Source: Himantopus leucocephalus (lineage: Eukaryota; Chordata; Aves; Charadriiformes; Recurvirostridae). Taken from it: a stretch of 64,000 nucleotides of DNA. Both the position numbers and the translations under genes were made by a program. Position 1 is the first letter of the stretch; each line of letters starts with the position of its first letter. The stretch lies in NCBI GenBank assembly GCA_003993805.1, contig RSEF01000031.1, positions 54,616,130-54,680,129 of the forward strand, in the 5' to 3' direction. Below the pieces are notes generated by a model. The model was not told where the DNA came from, did no database searches, and saw only the letters and a list, made by a program, of their open reading frames with translations. Positions 1 through 11,470 of this stretch are shown here, piece by piece.

Positions 1-519
1 TGTTCTTCCCTAATTTGCAATCACTCAGGGGTCTTTAGAAATAGGAAAGCAAGAATAATATTTTGTGGGAACCAAAAATCCATGAGTACCACGACTGTAA
101 TTAATTTTAATAACCATGAGACTGATCATATAAAAATAGTTACACAAATAAAGCAAGGCTGAATAATACATGAAGGCCATGGTCAGCTCCACGTCACAGC
201 TGTTAATCGGGTAGCTGTGCTTTGAAAGTCTTGAAATTAAATGCATGCTATTTAGGCTTTAACCAGGACTCAAATCCCTACATCTGATCTGCCATAATTT
301 AAACATGTCGTGCAAGTGAAGTGTCCTCACTGGTGTGGGGGAGCCATCTCCAGACTGTGGTCCATCTCATCTCCAGTTAAGTGTCTAAACAGCGCTTGGA
401 CAATGTTGTCCTCCCTTGATGTGAGGGTGAGCTTAAATGACCAACACAAATTGAATGTCTGATTTTAAGATGGTAGAGGCTAGGAAGTGGCTAGGACCAG
501 TTCATCTAGTGTCACACAG
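1..519. other. Unique non-coding sequence, window left edge
   Basis: I see no gene, RNA or repeat that I can name here. The only open frame of note is a 73-codon minus-strand frame at 25-246 rich in Tyr, Leu and Cys, which has no recognisable motif and looks like chance. Confidence 0.6.
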
Positions 520-690
520 CCGTGAAGGCTGGAGGGGACTTCTGCACATTACCTTCTCCAACCCCCACACAAGGCTGGGTCATCTTCGGTCTGCCCTTGG
601 TTGGTTTTTAAACATCTCTGCATCTTGACTCTTGCCTCCTGTTGTGAGGTTTCAGGTTGTTTGAGGAGAGACGTCACAGGTGCTGACTTT
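520..690 (-). repeat. Degenerate antisense CR1 LINE 3' fragment
   Basis: The stretch from about 530 runs through GGAGGGGACTTCTG and CTCCAACCCCCACACAAGGC, then a TTTAAACATCTCTG block. This follows the order of the antisense CR1 3' region in birds: the 'ggaagggac', 'tccaacccccc...agggcagggtc' and 'tttgaatatctcc' segments. It is diverged, and the terminal octamer repeats are not visible, so both ends are approximate. CR1 elements are 5'-truncated non-LTR retrotransposons and the commonest avian interspersed repeat. The copy is dead, with no coding potential left. Confidence 0.5.
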
Positions 691-699
691 CCTCCCCAT

Positions 700-1535
700 C
701 CCCAACAGCTAAATATTGAATTATTTATTTTCAGTTAGCAGGTAAGATTTCTTGGTCTCTGCAAATGCAACAGTTAATATCAAATTGGGTAAGCCTTGTG
801 ATAAAATAGCGAGATTCGACAATGCAGGGGCTTGCCCAAGCGATGCTAGGTTGCTCCAGTGCAACGGCCATCACTTCACCCTGCAGAAAGTGAAATGTCT
901 TGGTGGGTTCTGCTAGTCTGAGCTGGAGTAAACCTCCTTCTTGACCTGGCATAACCCTGAGCCCATGTGCAAAACATGCCAGCCCTGAGCTGAGCTTGTG
1001 TGTTAGAAGACGGCAGGGAGCTGGAGCAGCTGCCCAGCTCGTGGTGTGGCGATGGCATAGGATCGGAGGCTGCACTGCCAAAAAGCCCGCTCACAGGCCC
1101 CTGGCTGCCTCTCTGCCTGCCAAAATCCGCATCAGTACCTGTTGTGAGATACCTCCCTGGGTCTGGGCTGGCTGGGTCAATCCGCTCGAGGTGTGAGCAC
1201 AGTGAGCTCCCATCTGCCTGCAAAAAGACATCTCGGGCACTTGCTGTGTGCCCTTTCCCCGTCCTCCCCCTCCGTCATTACTTCGGATTCTCTGTGGACC
1301 TCTTTTCAGGTTTTCCCATCCCTCCGATCAAGCAAGGATGGAGCAGGGTATTGCAATGCCAGTCTCACCAACGCACACACAGAGCAAGGCCAGTCTGGCA
1401 TTTAACTTTTTTTTTATGTCAAGCACTGTGTTATTTCCTCTGCCACTGTATTTACCCCCAAATTCACATAGACTGTGCTACCTTTGAAAACCTTGAAGTT
1501 TGTCCCCCTGTCCGCAGAGGGGTTTTGTAGGATTT
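700..1535. other. GC-richer patch with overlapping open frames, no credible gene
   Basis: This patch is richer in G+C than its surroundings and is open in several frames on both strands, including 176 codons on + at 1000-1530 and 115-116 codons on - at 731-1223. Overlapping openness on both strands is what a GC-rich patch with few TAA/TAG triplets produces by chance. The translations are low in motif content and match no domain I recognise. An unannotated non-coding RNA exon cannot be excluded. Confidence 0.45.
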
Positions 1536-1539
1536 TATC

Positions 1540-1960
1540 TTGGTTATATTTGATGTTATTGAAACACGTTCTCTTAATTGTGACCTTGTAACATCATTAT
1601 TCAAGCCATAGCTATTCTATAATTCATTGCCATAGTTGTCTACTGCTCCGTGAGTCTGCGTAGCACAAGTGATCTACAGAGTCTGGTGTTAATAAAAATA
1701 CTGAATAGTTTTGGAACAAGAACTAGTCCATGGGGGACCTCATTAGGAAGGTCCATCTTTGATGTCTTCTTACCGATTGATCTCAAGCATGGAAGATGAG
1801 TCAGATTTTAATCTAAACAGGGTGAGCTCCCTTGGTTTCAGTTAGTGCCTGTTTAAAAAATGCAAAAGCATCATGCAACACAAAGTTTTGGATAAATTCA
1901 TGCATTATTACAGCATCTACTATATAAAAAACACTTTATTGACCAGATATAAGATCATGC
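1540..1960 (-). repeat. Ancient antisense LINE remnant, CR1/L3 superfamily-like
   Basis: Read on the + strand, codons 1695-1745 give KILNSFGTRTSPWGTSL. This resembles the frame commonly seen when vertebrate CR1/L2/L3-type LINE reverse-transcriptase regions are read on their antisense strand (an 'N-S-x-G-x-R-T-x-P-W-G-T' pattern). Flanking sequence continues in the same style: a TTAATAAAAATACTGAATAG run before it, and a 'tgcctgtttaaaaaatgcaaa' segment near 1846 after it. Stops and indels interrupt all frames, so this is an old, inactive copy. The superfamily assignment rests on recalled patterns, the boundaries are approximate, and the remnant may extend to about 2260. Confidence 0.4.
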
Positions 1961-2339
1961 AAAAATAAGTCAAGAATTTTGGAACTCCCACCTTTCATGA
2001 AAGCATCCTTATGATTGTATTGACTGTCTCTAATTTTAGACTTCAGTTCTCTAGTTGCTTCCCAGATTAGCTGTTTTCTTCAATGCAATATTTGTGTAAT
2101 TTTATTTAAAGTTACTCTAATTGATGTATAACTTTCTAGTTCAATCCAAGTCATGTTTTGCACCCTATATTGTAGACCTCCTTTGGAAATCCTCTGCCAG
2201 TTTATTAGGGTTCATCAAAAACAGTGATTTATGTTTCAGAGAGATCCTTGCATAGTTCAGCTAGATTTCTAGGATTTTAGTTATCCAGACCTGTTTATTT
2301 GAAATACTTAGCTTTAGCCACTGTCGCCTTTCAACTTTC

Positions 2340-2365
2340 TTTTTTTTTTGTTTGTTTGTTTGTTT
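2340..2365. repeat. Simple repeat, poly-T followed by (TTTG)n
   Basis: A run of ten T residues passes into four TTTG units. This is a low-complexity tract of microsatellite type. In the opposite orientation it reads as an A-rich tail with CAAA units, but no retroposon body is recognisable beside it. Confidence 0.85.
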
Positions 2366-3478
2366 ACAAATTACAGACTTTCTATTACTGTCGCTTGTTG
2401 TTGGCTCTGTTCCAGCTATAGAAAGAAATTTCCACTGACACATTTCTCCCTTTTTTACTTTTTTCATTTACAATTATACAATCTCTGATATTTTATAATA
2501 AAAGTGGAATTCCACCTCTGATGAATAGAGAGCGAAGCACTGCACACAGCATCACTAGGCAGAAATATGTTTTTAAAAATACTGTTAGAGCTATCAGTCA
2601 TTGCTTTTTTTTTTTTCTTGTTTCTTCATCCTCTGGTTTTGTAACTTTCAAGTAATATGAGATTTTAGAAAAATTTACAAGGGGCTATGGATATAATCTA
2701 AAAGCCCTGATTTTTATTTAACCTCATTTGTTAATCATTGAGATGTATTGCGGCATGAAATAGGCATCCAGTTTGGAGATCCTGAACTCTTGCTTTGAAA
2801 TCATCAGAACAAGTTTGCATTGGGGAAGGGGGAAGGAGGTGTATGTCCACACCACAGATATTAGTTTTGCAACTGGTAGCCTCTTGAAAAAGTAAAACGT
2901 AAACAAGGGCTCTGACCACAGGAGGTACATACCCCAGCATAAGAACAGACATAAATGCAAGAAACTGAAACTGATCAAAGAGAAAACCTAACTTGCTCTG
3001 TCTTAGCTGTGGTGGTCACACAGGATTAATGGGATTGAATAAACCAAAATGCGTTAGTCATTAAGACCGGCAGATAAGAGGGAGAGTGCTGAGTAGAATG
3101 TAGTATTTTTGCAACATTTCTTTTAGCCTAAATGTACATATTAAAGGAGATCGCTTTGTCATAATAATCATGTAAATACATTCCGTGAGAGCTGCAAAGA
3201 GTCTCTTACATGCCACAATGGCCAGGAAGGCATTATGCTGCTCTGCATATTTGCTTTTTCTCCATGAGGCGTTTCCAGATCTTTTGTTATTTGTTTCGGT
3301 GGTGTGCAAATCAGACACTTGCTCATAATTTCACTTATGCTTTTAAACAACATGTAGTTGCACCATTATCCTTTTAACTACAGTTATTGACTTGTTTGGG
3401 TAATAGCGCAAATTTTGTACAGGTCATTAACTCTATCTAAATTCTTCACAAATTTTATGTAAATTATACAACAGATAT
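2366..3478. other. Unique AT-rich non-coding sequence
   Basis: Nothing nameable is visible. There is a short T-run near 2605-2617 and several minus-strand frames of 61-85 codons at 2724-3353 that overlap one another and carry no domain. Confidence 0.55.
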
Positions 3479-3522
3479 GGTAGTATATAGATATATAGTA
3501 TATAGTATATAGATAAGTATAG
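3479..3522. repeat. Imperfect (ATATAG)n microsatellite
   Basis: Seven or so interleaved TATAG/ATATAG units make an imperfect AT-rich satellite tract. Such tracts are often length-polymorphic. Confidence 0.8.
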
Positions 3523-4645
3523 AGACCTGGAAGGATCAGCGTGATCTTGAGCTGATAAAACTTTGAGAAACCTTAAGGAGGAAGTGTCCGAATGGCAAAG
3601 CGCCAGTCCACACGCATGCAAAGCTCATGTTAATCCAATAAATAACAAGTTTTACTTAAAAAAGGTCTGCTAGAAATGAAGAAGCGATCATGGGTTATGA
3701 ACAATAAGTATTTTAAGAGGGAGTGTCACCTCCGCTGTGCTGTGGTTAGTGAAAGAGCCTTATAACACAGCTTTGCATTGAGAGGGAAATCAGGGTTGGA
3801 AAACAAGCCAGTGCGGCTTGTGGCACCTGCAGCACTCTGATCCTGGCATGAGGGAATTTGCAAACAGCATGCGTTCCTTCTTCATGAACCATGGAGACAC
3901 CTGTTTGATTTTTAGGAATTTTTTTTTCCTTTAATATTTGAGATATTTTAGACAGCTGAATGCAAAACCCCCAAATCCTGCAGTGCTCGTTACCATTTCC
4001 GAAAAGAAGCGCTATCAGAAAACCAGTGTATCAAAAGGTTTCTTTGGTACATTGATTCAATGTACAAGAACTCTGGATTCACAAAGTGTGACAAAAGTAC
4101 TTTATAAAAGTGTTTGTTGGGATCACTAAAACATTAAAAGTTATTCAAGTTATCATTTGCTTTTAATTTTCTAAAACTACTTTTTTCCCTCAAATAGACT
4201 AAGAATGCTAAAAAAGACATAAAAATGTCAAAAAATTATTAGGCCATACTTGGAACTTTGTGTTGTTTCAAACATATACCTTTGTCCATTTCTGTTGCCA
4301 CTCTGGTAATAAAATTGTCTTCTAGTTCTTGTGGACATCCTTTAGCCAAATCCCTTCTTGCAGTACACATTGTCAGCAATGTACTTCCAAGGTACTCTGC
4401 AAAGACAGATATTTACATTGAAACTGTGATGTTACAAAGAAGAAAAGGGTAGTGCAATCAGGTATTTCTTAATCCAGTTTCCAAAGAAAAAATCATTTTG
4501 ACAGGCTCTGAACGGTATTTCACTGGATTCCCCCTGCCCAACTTTCTGATGATGAAGATAAGCGATCTGTCCTGGATTAGTTTTTCTCTTTTAAGTTTCT
4601 TAGTGTCGGAAGGCATTTATCTCATGATAACAACTTCATTAATTC
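3523..4645. other. Unique non-coding sequence with small hairpins
   Basis: No gene is visible. Two short inverted repeats share the arm CAATGTAC: a perfect 8-bp arm pair at 4047-4054 and 4058-4065 with a 3-nt loop, and a weaker one at 4363-4384. Frames of 60-64 codons at 3938-4452 have no recognisable content. Confidence 0.5.
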
Positions 4646-4668
4646 GGGGGAGGGAGGGGGAGGGAGGG
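4646..4668 (+). other. G-quadruplex motif, five G-tracts with single-A loops
   Basis: Five G-runs (5, 3, 5, 3 and 3 G) are separated each time by a single A. This satisfies the canonical four-tract G-quadruplex pattern, and one-base loops are the most stable class known. The neighbouring DNA is ordinary AT-rich sequence, so the tract stands out. No promoter is recognisable nearby. Confidence 0.75.
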
Positions 4669-7600
4669 AAAGATACTGGCATAAATATAAAAACTTCAAG
4701 CAAAAAGACAATGGGCTCTCACCCCAAATGTAATCAAACCTGTTTTGAATGGGGTCTGGACCAGCTGCAGAGCAAATAAACTCCCTTTGTCATGTTTTGA
4801 ATCAATTAATATATTCAGATAAGAGGTAATGTGTTGTGCTTGGCCAAGTTTTCTCTCGCAGAAGTACATGTTTATACATGCATAATTTTAAACAGTACTG
4901 AAAATGTAAGAATTTACATCTTATTCTGTTGTATGCACCACACTGCAATGACCCATATAGAAAATGAGGTAACTACAGCTAGTACTACTGTTAAATGGTT
5001 TATCTTTTTTTAAGAAAGTGGGGAGAAAAGGCATGTGCGAGCAGCGTGGTCTCCCTAATGTGGAATTTTATGGCCTCCCAGAGCCAGGAAGACCAGACTA
5101 ATGATCTGTCTTGTAAGCAGCCAGGGAAATGTTTCCCACAAATTTAATGTATGTAAATAAACACTGTTCGGAGAGGGTGGGAGAAGAGGAGGTAAGAAAT
5201 TAAGGCACATTTTCTTCTTTCTGCTGTGCTACTTAGCCCATCATGCTGAGAACTCCTGGCAGGCAGAAAGCATTCAAGTTCAAAACAATAACCAGTCTAC
5301 GTCATTAGGGAGATCTTTAATTATGTCTGCTGTGTTTTGATAGAGAAAGGTAGTCTGGTAACGGAAAAGAAATATTGACTTATCAGGGCAGCTATGACTG
5401 CCCAAAACTGAAGTTGAAAGGTTTTAGTATGACCCCTCAGCCATCAGTACTCTTCTCTGAGGAATTACAGAGAAGCTTAGGTCCCTTTGGACAAGGTTGA
5501 CTTTATTTGCTTCTCCATTTGCTGGCAAAGCAGTGGTGATTTTGGAGGACACCACGGGTTGAAGCTTATTTAAGAATGGTAAATGTGAACCAGGAGTAGC
5601 AGTCACACATTGGTTGCTTTGGTACCACAGCAGCAGAGGGACCTTCCAGAGCAATGGGGAACCCACCAGGTTTCACCATTCAGAGTCACGCAGGTTGGTT
5701 TGGCCAACACTGCGCAGAGAGGAGGAGGCTGTACGGTAACTCAGCCATGCAACAGTCTGATTTGAAATCCTTAGACTTTGCCTGGAGAATGTAAATACTG
5801 AAAAGGGGACCACTGTTAACAAGCTTTTCTAAGGCAGGCATACTTTGAAAAATGCCACTCCACATTAAATTGCCTTTTTTAAATTTTCCCTTTTTATTGT
5901 GAGAATAAAATTTAGTATTGTTTTTATTTGACTTTGTGTGCAAAAAGGAGAAAGACAAGTAAAAACATCTATTTCTTGCTTTGTATTGCAACATAATGCT
6001 TGTCTAAGTTAGAAATAAGTTATACCATAGAAAATTATGCTTTGGAAAGGAGTGGTTTGAGGATGTTTTGATAAGACAGGCAACATCAGTACAAGGATAA
6101 TTATAGTCATTCTTTCATTTGATCTGTCTAGAAAGCACCATATTTTTATCAGACTTCATTCTGTGTTTTCTCCCATGGTAGAGAATGTAAATCTTTCTAT
6201 TCGGCTGTGTCAGACTGTTGGAATTTTTCTATTTTCTTACAGTTGTGACTGACAGGCCTATTTTTAGGCCGTTCTGAAGATGCTTAGAGTGAGTGACACA
6301 GTGATACCACAATGAGGAGTGCCTCGAGTGTGAGCATTTCAGTACAAAGTTCTGAAAGGTGTCTGCATCCAGGAAAACCAAGTGCCAAGCAAAAACTGGG
6401 GTCCCTGGGATCTCTGGGCAACTCCTCGTGCTCGGCAGGCTCCAAAGCTGTTTTCAGCCCAGCTCCGATCTTTGTCCTTCATTCGGGTGGTGCAGTCCCC
6501 CTTGATTCACTCGGCAGCTCATGCCATGTCAAAGGCCACTGATCTTTCCACTCTGATGACAAAAAGACTGGAAACAGATTGTCTTTGGAGAATTGTTCCC
6601 TGGGATAACAACTGTGATAAACTGGAAGACTAAACTCACAGTATTGTCTGGAGTGTATTGTTAAATGACTTTCTTTTAAAGCATAATAAAGACACTCGCT
6701 TCCATGTACTCTAAAGCTCACAGAATGTAATCAGTTTTTAAGAGGCTTTGATTTTTTTTTTTCCTTTAAATTAAAATGAAATCCATAACTCTTGCAGACT
6801 GTTCCCTACATTACGGAGCTTCTTGCAGGGCACAATTCACTAACAAGCTAAAATCCATACAGGCTGGTGTTCTGGGAAAATTACTTTAAGAGTGCCAAAA
6901 AACACCCCACACCCGAAACAAAAACCCCAAGTGATGAGGAATGCATCAAATGCAAATGCTTTTTCAAGTATCACACAGAAGCAGGAAAACAGATTGCTTG
7001 AGAGGGTGTTAAAAGTATTAACCAATACTTCCAGGGTGTGATTGGGTCACCTGCCTCTCTTATGCAACTATGCAGCTTCAGCAACACCTACAGTTTCCCA
7101 GTGGGAATGGCAAGTATCAGATCCTTGATTGCAAATCTGATTGCAAATCAAGTGGCAGTTTAATTTTTGCTGAGAAACTAGAACACCCAGTGAGTGTAAA
7201 AACTTTCCAGATCCTTGATACTAGGTAAAAAATGAGCTTAGCCTCTATGATAATTCATACATTGCCTTATGTGGATGTAGTGGACTGTCACGGTGTCGTT
7301 AGCTATCAGAAGAAAGCTCCGTTTTGGAAGCAATGTCTCTGACGTTATATTCCTGTGCTTTTCTTCGTAATTTTTTTCCCCCAGAATATGTGTAACCAGT
7401 TAATTTCTTTTCTGAGTTATGGAATAAGAAGCCATGGGTATTTTGTTAAAACACTTCCTTGAAATAAAGGCAACATTTTGGCTTCCACCTTTTTAGAGGT
7501 TTTTTTCTCCCATATATCAGAAATTCATACTCTGTAGCTGAAGATATGCTATGACAGTTTCAATCCAAAACCCCAGTGAAGTCCACAAGAACTTTTTCCT

Positions 7601-8712
7601 TTGACCTCTTTGCTGTTCCGCAGCTGGCACAAAGGCGTAGAACTCCGCCTTCCCTCCATCACTGGGTGAGGCTCCAAATTCCTAACTGAAAAAACCTTAT
7701 GCAGCAGAACTATTGCATGATGGCAAAGGTAGTCTGGATGAAGAAACAGAAGTTGATACCCTATTTGTCTCCTTATCTCTCTTAATTTCAGATACTGGTG
7801 CGCCTGCCACCGCAAAACCTCCAAGTCTGCAAGTGTACTTAACCTTAGAGTACTGTCGTGATGTAGGGAAGTGCTGTTGTCCCTCTTCCACAGCCTAACA
7901 CATGAAACATCTCATTTTCAAATGCTGCCTATATGAAAAAAATTGAGCAGCATCTCTTTTGCAGAACAACAATTTAATAGTCATTACAGGGGAACTATCT
8001 ATTTGGGATTAAGCTTTGCTTTGGGGCAATTGTTTCATTCAAAAAACACAATATGATAATTTTATTCAGACATATTATCCGTAAAGATGTTTATTCCCAA
8101 GCAATTAAAAATATTCTGCACTAGATATATGACACATTTAACTATGTAGGCAAAATCTAGGGACTGGCTCATAGTCACATGAAGTATCTCCTCAGCAAAG
8201 AACAGATTAATTTTAAAAAAGGAATTTATCTCTATTTGAAGTATGCCTTTTGAATTAGCCAAAGAGAATGACTAAGATTATTTTACAAAGAGTCAAGAGG
8301 CTAGTCATATTTTATGACTATTTATTTTATTTTATGAAGTTTTCAAATACGTGTTTCATTTTGTTCTATGCATACTTTCTCCATTCAGAAAAGGAGATGC
8401 ATCTCTGCTGGTCAGCAACTACGTTCAGGAGAACGTTTCTGGGTCTGCACTGAGCTGATCTGTGTATGCGGTTTTGAGATATGGATGCTATTTACATAAC
8501 ATATTGCATGTTGAAAGTCTCTTACTCTTCTAAGCATTTTGTCAATTTCACTGGGTAGCTCCCCCCAGCATACACCTTGTTTGGAGAAGGAGTGATAAAG
8601 TTAAGACAACTGATTGTTCCCAGCTTTGGCCATGTCCTGGATCCATGGATTGTCGCTGTACCATTTCCACAATTTATTGAATGTGCTAACTTGCAGGCAA
8701 AAAATTCAATAG
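4669..8712. other. Unique non-coding sequence
   Basis: No exon or named repeat is visible. A 12-bp perfect tandem duplication lies at 7126-7149. GC-balanced stretches near 5041-5170 and 8570-8700 have the even composition often seen in conserved non-coding DNA, but this is only an impression. Open frames of 60-102 codons scattered on both strands overlap each other and have no domains. Confidence 0.5.
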
Positions 8713-8717
8713 GTATT
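8713..8717. repeat. 5' target-site duplication of the solo LTR (GTATT)
   Basis: GTATT stands immediately before the LTR's TG and recurs immediately after its CA. A 5-bp duplication is the size typical of ERVL-class integrases. Confidence 0.8.
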
Positions 8718-8947
8718 TGTGCTGGTTTGAGCAACACAGAACTAATTTATCTTCTAACACTTGGGAAGACCGCACTTTTAGAAGACTCTAGTGTCTGAAT
8801 TTGTGAAAATATTGCCTTTATAGCCAGCTATGGTGCATGGGTTTCAAAGTCTCAGTGTTTTCGAGCTCACCAGGTGCAGGGTTGAGGAGGAGCACTTGGC
8901 CCAAGCTGCCCAACAGGATTATTTCATACCATGAACATCACATTCAA

Positions 8948-8954
8948 TATAAAT
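8948..8954 (+). promoter_or_regulatory. TATA-like box of the solo LTR
   Basis: TATAAAT lies about 230 bases into the LTR, where the family keeps its core promoter (U3/R side). Whether it still drives transcription is unknown. Confidence 0.45.
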
Positions 8955-9215
8955 TAGAAAGTTTACTGAGAGGCTCTCTCTTCCATGATGGCTGCGATCC
9001 TGAGAACTTCTTGCCCTGGTGCTGGAGCCCTGAGCCCTTCCCTTCCTCCCAAAGCTGCAGCACTCACAGTGCACCGCTTTTACTGTCCACTGCTGGGAGG
9101 GCACATCTTCCTACTGATAGAATGGGCTGCGTTCATTCTTTGCATATTCTGTATTGGTGTGGGGATCAATATTTGTTCCTTAGTGTTATTAATGTTAATT
9201 ATTTAATCTTATTCT

Positions 9216-9221
9216 ATTAAA
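9216..9221 (+). terminator. ATTAAA polyadenylation signal of the solo LTR
   Basis: ATTAAA is followed by CTGTTTATATTTCAACCC, the usual order in this LTR group (R/U5 border). It is a functional-looking hexamer that could end chance transcripts on the + strand. Confidence 0.55.
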
Positions 9222-9354
9222 TCTGTTTATATTTCAACCCCTGGGTTTCCTTGTTTTTTTCCCGATTCCCCTTCCCGGATGGGGAGGGGTCATCGGGTGA
9301 TAGAATGATTGTCTAAATGACAATAAATTGCTGTGGGTTTCTCAAACCATAACA

Positions 9355-9359
9355 GTATT
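9355..9359. repeat. 3' target-site duplication of the solo LTR (GTATT)
   Basis: This is an exact copy of the pentamer at 8713-8717, directly after the terminal CA of the LTR. Confidence 0.8.
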
Positions 9360-11079
9360 ATATAGTCAAGAAGCAAAAATACACACGGTTCTGCCTCAGT
9401 ACACTGAAATTATGGAGTTTTTCTCTTGATGTCATCTGATGACACTTTTGACTCATTGTTTATGAAGGTCATGTGATAATTGCATATTTTAGACTGACTT
9501 CATTAAAATTAATACCTGTCTACTGAATTTACCGCTGTTAAAATTTCCCTTTCATTTTTTATCTCCAATTTGTCCACATATTGTTCCCAACTGCTGAAGA
9601 AATTATGTTAAGAAATAAAGGGGGAACATCCTTTCCACAAATAACTGAGCAGAAACATGTTAGAAATAAATGTTTAACAGTATTTGTATTAGTGTGAGTG
9701 ACTAACTAAGGAAATATTCTACTCCTTCAAGCAAAATAAAATGCCATCCCTGCCTCAGAGTATAAATTCTTTAAGTATGAAGCAAAAGCCTTGAGTTATA
9801 TCCTGACCTGGAGGGGAAACCATTGAGATAATATTGATGCTATCACCACTACAACCTTAGAACTATCTAGTATTTCTAGGTATATAGCTTTCTTGAGACT
9901 CAAAATTGTAAAACCAGCCTAGTTCTTCACTGACTCATGCAAAACGGTATTTCACCATGGTTTGCCAACAAACTGATGACATAATGAAATGTAAACCAGG
10001 AGTGGTTCTTTTAGAGACGAAATTTAAAATACATTAATTTTCTTCTCAGGATTCTGCATTCCTTTCCCTTTTAGAAAACATTTAATAACCGGGGCCAGTG
10101 CACATGCAGATAAAACATGAACAATTGTGGCTATAACTGTTGTGTTAACAACTCCTTCAAAATCATCAGGACTGCGAGCAGAGAGAAGCTATTAATTAAT
10201 GGACAGCATTACCATACATAAAAAGTTATGAGAGTTTTCAATGAGCTGTCAAAACAGAAGGGAAATGTTAAAGAAATGTACTCACATTTCTGACAAAAAC
10301 ATTTGTGACAAATTCTTTATTTTTGCATCAATAAAACTAAACAACAGATTTTCTTGCCACTTCTAATCCTTCCAACAGTTGAGAATAACTGTTTATAGTA
10401 AGTAAATGGAAACTATTTTCATGCTGAGTAAAATAAGGGTTACACAAATCAAGGTTTTAAAAGAATTTAAATTTTCTTTGGAAAATTCATATGAAGATTA
10501 GATTAAATTCAGAAAGAAAAAAGTAGTTTCCTTACTGGGTAGTTTATTAACTACAGCCTCTAGAAGCCTAAAAATAGAGTGTATAAGAATGGGAATGATT
10601 TGTGACAGATGTAAACAGAAGTCACACAGAATATAAACAAAATAGTTTTTATTGGGCTGGTAGATTTTCGTACTTTCCTTTAAAATTACATAGATATTAC
10701 ACTTGAGACCTAGTCCATCTTCTATTCTACTTCTACAGGAGTCCTTTAGTCAGATTTTAGCTTAAGCCAAAAAAAGGAAGAAATTTTAGTCCAGCTGTGA
10801 TTTCTAATGAGATCACAGGTATTCCATCACTTAGCTACCAAGTTACAGAGATTATTTTGTGAGCACGTTCCACAGGGCATTGTGAGACAATATCAAATAT
10901 CAAATAAGAGAAAAAAGACAGCAGACACGACTTGGTTTTTCCAAACCCGTTATCTCAAGAATGAAGCCTATTAGGTACTAAATTTGGAGACCCGGAGTCT
11001 GAAGCTTTCTGTGCTGGAGTAAATCTGTAGTAATACATTTCTTTTCAACGAAATTGTAGCAGTTGAAGGCTAATGTGTG
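9360..11079. other. Unique AT-rich non-coding sequence
   Basis: No gene, repeat or RNA is recognisable. Open frames longer than 60 codons are virtually absent, as expected for stop-rich AT DNA. Confidence 0.6.
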
Positions 11080-11470
11080 GGAGGAAAGAATTAGATCTGC
11101 TGTTTGAAAATGACATTTTACATTTGCATTTGCATATATATTTATATAAACTTCAGTCTTGGATATCAGGCACATATTTGCATATGTTTGTATTGTTTTC
11201 CCTGTGCACAGTACACAAATACAGCATTATAAATACATATGATCGATCTGCAAAGTATAAACACTTGCAAAATATCTATAGATTTATAGATGCGTGTGTG
11301 TATGAATCTATGTATAGCTGATATTTAAATGCATAGCTGTATGCACAGGTATTTGTTTGCTTATATGTGATACATCTATTACATATAGTTGATAATTAGT
11401 ATTTAAATGACAGACATTTATGTTCGTGGCCGATACATAGAAATTATATACAGACATTTATGTACGTTAT
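11080..11470. repeat. AT-rich low-complexity block with a 17-bp direct repeat
   Basis: The block is rich in CATATA/TTGCATA steps. The word CAGACATTTATGT occurs at 11411-11423 and again at 11451-11463; the similarity extends to 17 bp with one mismatch, with starts 40 bp apart. This could be the trace of a local duplication or decayed satellite. Confidence 0.5.

Larger units (their letters stand above)
8718..9354 (+). mobile_element. Solo LTR of an ERVL-type endogenous retrovirus
   Basis: The element begins TGTGCTGGTTTGAGC and ends CTCAAACCATAACA, matching the start (TGTGCTGGTTT) and end (AAACCATGACA-like) of LTRs common in neoavian genomes. Perfect 5-bp GTATT duplications flank it. Internally, a TATA-like TATAAAT lies at 8948-8954, following a 'tttcataccat' segment, and an ATTAAA polyadenylation signal lies at 9216-9221. 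Next come a pyrimidine-rich 'tttcaacccctgggt' segment and a G-rich stretch. No gag, pol or env region adjoins it, so it is the recombination product that remains after loss of the provirus interior. Divergence is substantial, so it is not recent. Open frames within it (for example 8837-9220) are not genes. Confidence 0.85.

Noticed and set aside
1000..1530. 176-codon + open frame
   Set aside because: Longest in the window, but it overlaps long frames on the other strand, lies in a GC-richer patch and shows no domain, signal peptide or plausible exon structure.
8837..9220. 127-codon + open frame
   Set aside because: It lies wholly inside the ERVL-type solo LTR and is not a retroviral or host gene.
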